DNA from: Thalassobius sp965218685
GTDB taxonomy: Bacteria > Pseudomonadota > Alphaproteobacteria > Rhodobacterales > Rhodobacteraceae
NCBI RefSeq assembly: GCF_965218685.1
Contig: NZ_OZ244657.1
Location: 3,316,255-3,380,254 of the forward strand
Length of the DNA: 64,000 nt
Direction: 5' to 3'
A program made the translations under genes and the position numbers. The notes beneath the pieces were generated by a model. It did no database searches. It had not been told where the DNA came from and saw nothing but the letters and a program-made list of their open reading frames with translations. Below, piece by piece: positions 59,838 through 64,000 of this stretch (positions are counted from its first letter, which is position 1; each line of letters starts with the position of its first letter).

Positions 59838-60518
59838 ATGAAACTCGGACTTCTTCAAACCGGCCACCTGCCGGACGAGATGTTGGAAACCACCGGTGAC
59901 TACTCTGCCCTGTTCACCCGCCTGCTGGACGGGCACGGGTTCCAGTTCCATACGTGGAACGTCGTCGACAACGAGCTGCCGGACAGCCCGCAAGAGGCCG
60001 ACGCATGGCTGATCACCGGCTCGAAACACGGGGTCTATGAGGATCACGCCTGGATCTCCCCGTTGGAAAAGCTGATCCGCCAGATCGTTGCCGCTGGCCT
60101 GCCCTTGGTCGGCATATGTTTTGGCCACCAGATCGTTGCCCAGGCTTTGGGCGGTAAGGTCGAGAAATTCCAGGGCGGCTGGGCCATTGGTCGGCACAGC
60201 TATGATCTGGACGGCACGCAGTTGCACCTGAACGCCTGGCATCAGGATCAGGTCGTCACCCGCCCCGAAGGTGCGCGGGTGCTGGCCAGCAACGACTTTT
60301 GCGAGAACGCCATGCTGGCATATGGCGATCACATCCTGACCATCCAGCCGCACCCTGAATTCACGGCCCAGGAAATCCAATCGTTGCTAGAGCAACGTGC
60401 GCCCGGCGTGGTACCGGAACCGCTGATCAAGGGCGCCACCGCCCAGCTGCCAAATCCGGTGGACAATCCATCGGTAAGCCTCAAAATGGCTTCGGTTCTG
60501 AAGGGAGAGAAAATATGA
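59838..60518 (+). CDS. Class-I glutamine amidotransferase-like protein, 226 aa
   Basis: The GATase triad is intact: Cys in LVGICFGHQIVAQALGG (about 97), and His-Glu in IQPHPEF (about 175). ITGSKHGVYED corresponds to the oxyanion-site loop. It resembles the stand-alone GMP-synthase-like amidotransferases, not PuuD, whose sequence differs. In this cluster it could hydrolyse a gamma-glutamyl amide to release glutamate, or supply ammonia. Its stop overlaps the second GS-like gene by 4 nt (ATGA), so the two are made together. Confidence 0.85.
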   Translation: MKLGLLQTGHLPDEMLETTGDYSALFTRLLDGHGFQFHTWNVVDNELPDSPQEADAWLITGSKHGVYEDHAWISPLEKLIRQIVAAGLPLVGICFGHQIVAQALGGKVEKFQGGWAIGRHSYDLDGTQLHLNAWHQDQVVTRPEGARVLASNDFCENAMLAYGDHILTIQPHPEFTAQEIQSLLEQRAPGVVPEPLIKGATAQLPNPVDNPSVSLKMASVLKGEKI

Positions 60519-61873
60519 GCGACTGGATCAAATCTCTGCCTCAGGCAGCGCAGGACTATCTGGCTGAACACCGGCTGGACGAGGTGGAGTGCATCATTTC
60601 GGACCTGCCCGGCATTGCCCGCGGTAAGGCAGTGCCGGCCTCGAAGTTCGCGCGACAGAATTATTTCCACCTGCCGGACTCGATCTTCTATCAGACCATC
60701 ACCGGGGATTGGGGCGAGGCCGCAGGCGAAGAAGGCTTTATCGAGCGCGACATGACGCTGAAACCGGACATGTCCACCTCGACCGCCGCACCTTGGACGG
60801 GTGACTGGACACTGCAGGTGATCCACGACGCCTTTGATCGAAACAACGCCCCCGTTTCCTTTGCACCGCGCAATGTGCTGAAACGCGTGGTCGAGCTGTA
60901 TCGCAAGCAAGGCTGGGAACCCGTGGTGGCCCCGGAAATGGAATTCTATCTGGTCGCCCGGAACCTGGACCCGGCCAAGAAGATCGAACCGATGATGGGA
61001 CGTTCAGGCCGTCCGGCGGCAGCACGTCAGGCCTATTCGATGTCTGCGGTGGACGAATTCGGCCCCGTGATCGACGATATCTATGATTTCGCCGAAGCCA
61101 TGGGGCTGGAAATCGACGGCATCACCCAGGAAGGCGGTGCCGGCCAGTTAGAGATTAACCTTCTGCACGGCGATCCGGTCGCGCTGGCCGATCAGGTGTT
61201 TTACTTCAAACGATTGATCCGCGAAGCCGCGCTGCGCCACGATTGCTTTGCCACTTTCATGGCCAAACCGATCGCGGATGAACCCGGCAGCGCCATGCAT
61301 ATCCACCACTCGATCCTGAACATCGAGGACGGTACAAACGTCTTTTCTGGCCCGCAAGGCGGGGAAACGGATGCGTTTTTCCATTTTATCGCCGGGCTGC
61401 AGAACCACCTGCCCTCGGCCATGGCGATGCTGGCGCCCTATGTGAACTCGTACCGGCGTTACGTCCGCGATCACGCCGCCCCGATCAATCTGGAATGGGG
61501 GCGCGACAATCGAACAACGGGAATCCGCGTGCCGCTGTCCGGGCCGCAATCGCGCCGGGTGGAAAACCGCGTGGCGGGGATGGATTGCAACCCCTATCTG
61601 GGCATCGCGGCCTCGTTGGCGTGCGGATACCTGGGATTGATGGAGGGCAAACGGCCCGACAAGCAATTCAAGGGTGACGCCTATGATGGGCATGAAGACG
61701 TGCCGCGCGTGCTGGGTGATGCGCTGGACCTGTTCGACGGGGCCAAGGACCTGCACGAATTGCTGCACCCCGATTTCGCCCGTGTCTACTCGATCGTGAA
61801 ACGCGCCGAGTACGACGAGTTTTTGCAAGTGATCAGCCCGTGGGAACGCGAGCACCTGCTGCTGAACGTGTGA
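60515..61873 (+). CDS. Glutamine-synthetase-like gamma-glutamyl ligase 2, 452 aa
   Basis: The second GS-fold ligase has PEMEFYLV, GGAGQLEINLLHG, PGSAMHIHHSIL and RVENRVAGMDCNPYL, the same catalytic elements as copy 1. The two proteins are clearly divergent in the N-terminal domain and mid regions, so they are old paralogs and probably act on different substrates. This one is closer to PuuA (gamma-glutamylputrescine synthetase) in layout. It overlaps the amidotransferase by 4 nt and precedes an FAD oxidase-type gene, as puuA precedes puuB in E. coli. Confidence 0.85.
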   Translation: MSDWIKSLPQAAQDYLAEHRLDEVECIISDLPGIARGKAVPASKFARQNYFHLPDSIFYQTITGDWGEAAGEEGFIERDMTLKPDMSTSTAAPWTGDWTLQVIHDAFDRNNAPVSFAPRNVLKRVVELYRKQGWEPVVAPEMEFYLVARNLDPAKKIEPMMGRSGRPAAARQAYSMSAVDEFGPVIDDIYDFAEAMGLEIDGITQEGGAGQLEINLLHGDPVALADQVFYFKRLIREAALRHDCFATFMAKPIADEPGSAMHIHHSILNIEDGTNVFSGPQGGETDAFFHFIAGLQNHLPSAMAMLAPYVNSYRRYVRDHAAPINLEWGRDNRTTGIRVPLSGPQSRRVENRVAGMDCNPYLGIAASLACGYLGLMEGKRPDKQFKGDAYDGHEDVPRVLGDALDLFDGAKDLHELLHPDFARVYSIVKRAEYDEFLQVISPWEREHLLLNV

Positions 61874-61893
61874 TCCGCAATTGATCCAATGGA

Positions 61894-61912
61894 GCCGCCC
61901 GTTCCGGGCGGC
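61894..61912 (+). other. Hairpin downstream of GS-like 2
   Basis: GCCGCCC (61894-61900) and GGGCGGC (61906-61912) form a perfect stem with a 5-nt loop, 20 nt after the stop. No T tract follows; partial attenuation before the FAD oxidase gene is possible. Confidence 0.4.
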
Positions 61913-61972
61913 ACAGGAAATCTCGCGCCCTTGGTGGGCGCTCGGGCTGGCGTCTGGACGAAAGGTTTTGAG

Positions 61973-63277
61973 ATGAACTTGCTCTATGCGAATGACGTGC
62001 GCGGGCAGTACCCGGACAGCTGGTATGCCGCGACCGCTAACCCGATGCCGAAGTTCGATCTGTTAAAGGGTCGCACCAAGGCCGATGTTTGCGTAATTGG
62101 CGCGGGATATACCGGGCTGTCTGCGGCGCTACATCTGGCTGAGGCCGGGTTGGACGTGGTACTGCTTGAGGCACATCGCGTGGGTTTTGGCGCGTCAGGG
62201 CGCAATGGCGGGCAGCTGGGCAGCGGGCAGCGTCAGGATCAGGAGACGCTGGAAAAGATGGTCGGGCGTGATGACGCGCGGCATTTGTGGCGCCTTGGGG
62301 AAGAGGCCAAAGACCTGGTCAAGGACCTGGTGGCGCGACATCAGATCGACTGCCACCTGAAACCAGGTATTGCTTGGGCCAGCACCAACGCAGCAGATGC
62401 GCGGCATCTGCATGGCTATGCCGAGATGATGCAGCGCGACTATGGCTATGATCAGATCCGCCCGTTGGGGGCCGAAGAGTTTTCGCAGATTTGCCCCTCA
62501 CCTGCCTACAAGGGTGGGCTTTTGGATGAAGGGGCTGCGCATTTGCATCCTTTGAACCTGTCGCTTGGTTTGTCCAGAGCGGCCGCCGAGGCCGGTGCGC
62601 GCATCCATGAAAACACCCATGTCCACGCGATCGCCGAAGGAGCGCCCAATATCGTGCGGACGGATCAGGGCCATGTCGAAGCAACCCATGTGATCCTGGC
62701 GTGCAATGGCTACTTAGGCGGGTTGAACCGCAAGGTGGCCGCGCGGGTGATGCCCATTAACAACTTCATCGCTGCGACCGAACCGCTGGGCGCTGATGCC
62801 GCTAAGGTTCTGACGCAGGACATCGCGGTAGCGGACGAAAACTTCGTCGTGAACTATTTTCGCCTTTCTCATGATGGCCGACTGCTGTTTGGCGGGGGCG
62901 AAAGCTATGGCGATCGTTTTCCCAAGGACATCGCCGCTAAGGTGCGCAAGCCGATGGCGCGGATCTATCCCCATCTCAAGGACGTGCGGATAGACTATGC
63001 CTGGGGCGGGACGCTGGGCATCACCATGAAGCGCCTGCCGTATGTTGCGCGCGTGGGTAAAACCGTTCTGTCGGCCTCGGGCTATTCAGGGCACGGGGTG
63101 GGCACGGCGACCCATGCGGGGATGCTGATGGCCCATGCCATTCAGGGTGACGCAGAAGGGTTTGATACCATGGCGAAAATCCCCACAATTCCCTTTCCTG
63201 GTGGGGCTGCGCTTCGCACGCCGCTGATGACACTTGCGATGACATGGTTTGCCATGCGTGACCGGCTGGGGATCTGA
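61973..63277 (+). CDS. FAD-dependent amine oxidase-type protein (PuuB/OrdL-like), 434 aa
   Basis: A DAO-fold flavoprotein. The FAD-binding VIGAGYTGLSAALHLAEAG is at about 37-55, followed by FGASGRNGGQLGSG, and near the C terminus YAWGGTLGITMKRLPYVAR and SGYSGHGVGTATHAG. These are typical of gamma-glutamylputrescine oxidase and related enzymes, which oxidise a C-N bond to an aldehyde with hydrogen peroxide release. The ATG at 61973 follows AAAGG. No gamma-glutamyl aldehyde dehydrogenase (puuC-like) gene is present before the window ends. Confidence 0.88.
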   Translation: MNLLYANDVRGQYPDSWYAATANPMPKFDLLKGRTKADVCVIGAGYTGLSAALHLAEAGLDVVLLEAHRVGFGASGRNGGQLGSGQRQDQETLEKMVGRDDARHLWRLGEEAKDLVKDLVARHQIDCHLKPGIAWASTNAADARHLHGYAEMMQRDYGYDQIRPLGAEEFSQICPSPAYKGGLLDEGAAHLHPLNLSLGLSRAAAEAGARIHENTHVHAIAEGAPNIVRTDQGHVEATHVILACNGYLGGLNRKVAARVMPINNFIAATEPLGADAAKVLTQDIAVADENFVVNYFRLSHDGRLLFGGGESYGDRFPKDIAAKVRKPMARIYPHLKDVRIDYAWGGTLGITMKRLPYVARVGKTVLSASGYSGHGVGTATHAGMLMAHAIQGDAEGFDTMAKIPTIPFPGGAALRTPLMTLAMTWFAMRDRLGI

Positions 63278-63300
63278 CGGCACGGCCCGGCGCGCGCGAA

Positions 63301-63316
63301 ATGACGCCGACGTCAT
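63301..63316. promoter_or_regulatory. Palindrome upstream of the aminotransferase
   Basis: ATGACG-CCGA-CGTCAT is a perfect inverted repeat in the 108-nt gap before the aminotransferase start. It could be an operator. It does not match the TTTGATCAAA sites upstream. Confidence 0.3.
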
Positions 63317-63385
63317 AGGAATTTCATTTTGAGATCGGATGAAAGTCGTTTAGAAAATCTGAAAAGATAATTCAGGATTTCCGAA

Positions 63386-64000
63386 ATGACACTGCCTCCG
63401 AACGTGTATGACGCCGAACCTATCCCCGCCTCTGCCCGCGACGAGATCGAGCGGCTTTTGCAATCGGGCGACCTGTTCCGCTATACCGCGCCGGAAAACG
63501 CGCCGGTGTCCCTGCTGGAAAAAGAATTCGCAGAGTTCATGGGCAGCAAATATGCGCTGGCGGTATCCAGCTGCTCGGCCGCGCTGTTCCTGTCGCTCAA
63601 GGCCTTGGGCTTGCCCCGCGGTGCGCGCGTGCTGATCCCGGCGTTCACCTTCGCCGCTGTGCCCTCGTCCATTGTGCATGCCGACTGCGTGCCGGTTCTG
63701 GCCGAGGTGGGCGAAAACTATCGCCTGGATATCGAGGATTTCGCGACCCGCCTGGATGACAATATCGACGCGGTGATCATCAGCCATATGCGCGGGCATA
63801 CCTCGGATATGGACGCGATCATGGCCCTGTGCGCAAAGCGGGACATTCCTGTGATCGAAGACGCCGCTCATTCGCTGGGCACTACCTGGCACGGCAAGAA
63901 AATCGGCACCATCGGCAAGATCGGTTGCTTCTCGTTCCAAAGCTACAAGCTGCTGAACTCGGGCGAAGGCGGCATCATGATCACTGATGATCCTGACGTC
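63386..64000 (+). CDS. DegT/DnrJ/EryC1/StrS-family aminotransferase, partial (205 codons)
   Basis: The frame is open to the window end. It matches the PLP-dependent sugar-aminotransferase type: a short N-terminal arm, LAVSSCSAALFLSLKALG (cofactor phosphate site), VLIPAFTFAAVPSS, VIEDAAHSLGT with the Asp that holds the PLP ring nitrogen, and CFSFQSYKLLNSGEGG with the Schiff-base Lys near residue 190. The family mostly acts on nucleotide sugars, but its place after an amine-oxidation cluster suggests transamination of a small amine or keto compound; that is inference. AGGA lies upstream of the ATG at 63386. Confidence 0.85.
   Translation, partial: MTLPPNVYDAEPIPASARDEIERLLQSGDLFRYTAPENAPVSLLEKEFAEFMGSKYALAVSSCSAALFLSLKALGLPRGARVLIPAFTFAAVPSSIVHADCVPVLAEVGENYRLDIEDFATRLDDNIDAVIISHMRGHTSDMDAIMALCAKRDIPVIEDAAHSLGTTWHGKKIGTIGKIGCFSFQSYKLLNSGEGGIMITDDPDV

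Noticed and set aside
58338..60380. 680-codon minus-strand frame opposite the GS-like and amidotransferase genes
   Set aside because: Antisense to two genes with clear catalytic motifs.
58428..61873. Assimilatory glutamine synthetase glnA
   Set aside because: Both GS-like proteins lack the adenylylation-site region of GlnA, no glnB is adjacent, and the setting with an amine oxidase-type gene points to amine glutamylation.

Overview
The window is a 64 kb chromosomal segment from a Roseobacter-group alphaproteobacterium (family Rhodobacteraceae sensu lato, Ruegeria/Phaeobacter-like). The evidence is the GC-rich sequence, the dense gene packing, and a set of gene families typical of that group: the DUF983, DUF2842 and DUF6524-type small proteins, the Anbu operon, TRAP and polar amino acid ABC uptake genes, and TadE/TadG proteins. 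I cannot name the species from sequence alone. I see no insertion sequence, prophage, integrase or CRISPR array. One gene (29363-30205) looks foreign by its AT-rich composition.

Layout. 1-1.6 kb: a minus-strand unit of a secreted EF-hand protein, an ECF sigma factor, a membrane-anchored probable anti-sigma factor and the first codons of another gene. 1.9-5.5 kb: DUF983, Nudix hydrolase, EamA transporter, Tas-type aldo-keto reductase and periplasmic DsrE-like protein. 5.7-9.6 kb: metG, an acetolactate-synthase-like ThDP enzyme and a PhnA-domain protein. 9.7-12.7 kb: glpD-glpK. 13.0-16.9 kb: a four-gene operon of permuted ATP-grasp, alpha-E, transglutaminase and the proteasome-like peptidase Anbu. 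17.1-21.2 kb: an RND efflux pair. 21.3-22.6 kb: Tag-like glycosylase and ribE. 22.8-27.2 kb: capsule genes (KpsS, outer-membrane exporter lipoprotein, KpsC). 27.2-34.3 kb: ribD-nrdR, yjbQ, the PIN-like orphan, rpoD and dnaG.

34.3-43.2 kb: two hypothetical genes, a TadG/TadE/TadE pilus-type trio, a TetR regulator, a small lipoprotein, hom and recJ. 43.2 kb: tRNA-Glu(TTC). 43.4-44.9 kb: psd-pssA, which make phosphatidylethanolamine. 44.9-48.2 kb: a LysR regulator divergent from a cytochrome P450 and a TRAP substrate-binding protein. 48.4-53.7 kb: thioesterase, DUF2842, purA, DUF6524-type protein, secG, pyrG and an unknown. 53.9-54.8 kb: two tandem TerB-like genes. 54.9-64 kb: a polar amino acid ABC transporter (ATPase, binding protein, two permeases), then a glutamine-synthetase-like ligase, a class-I glutamine amidotransferase, a second GS-like ligase, an FAD amine oxidase-type protein and a DegT/StrS aminotransferase cut by the window end. 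This last block looks like uptake plus gamma-glutamylation-based catabolism of an amine or basic amino acid.

The less ordinary items are: the Anbu operon (a little-understood peptide ligation/proteolysis module); the GS-GATase-GS block with a pair of identical 10-bp palindromes exactly 75 bp apart in its control region; a metG terminator whose 3' arm is also the ribosome-binding site of the next gene; a PIN-like gene whose last codons are the rpoD terminator; and a P450 lacking the usual acid-alcohol pair that sits with an orphan TRAP binding protein. Start codons were chosen from Shine-Dalgarno spacing and overlap with upstream stops. Functions rest on motif and family recognition by eye, not on searches.
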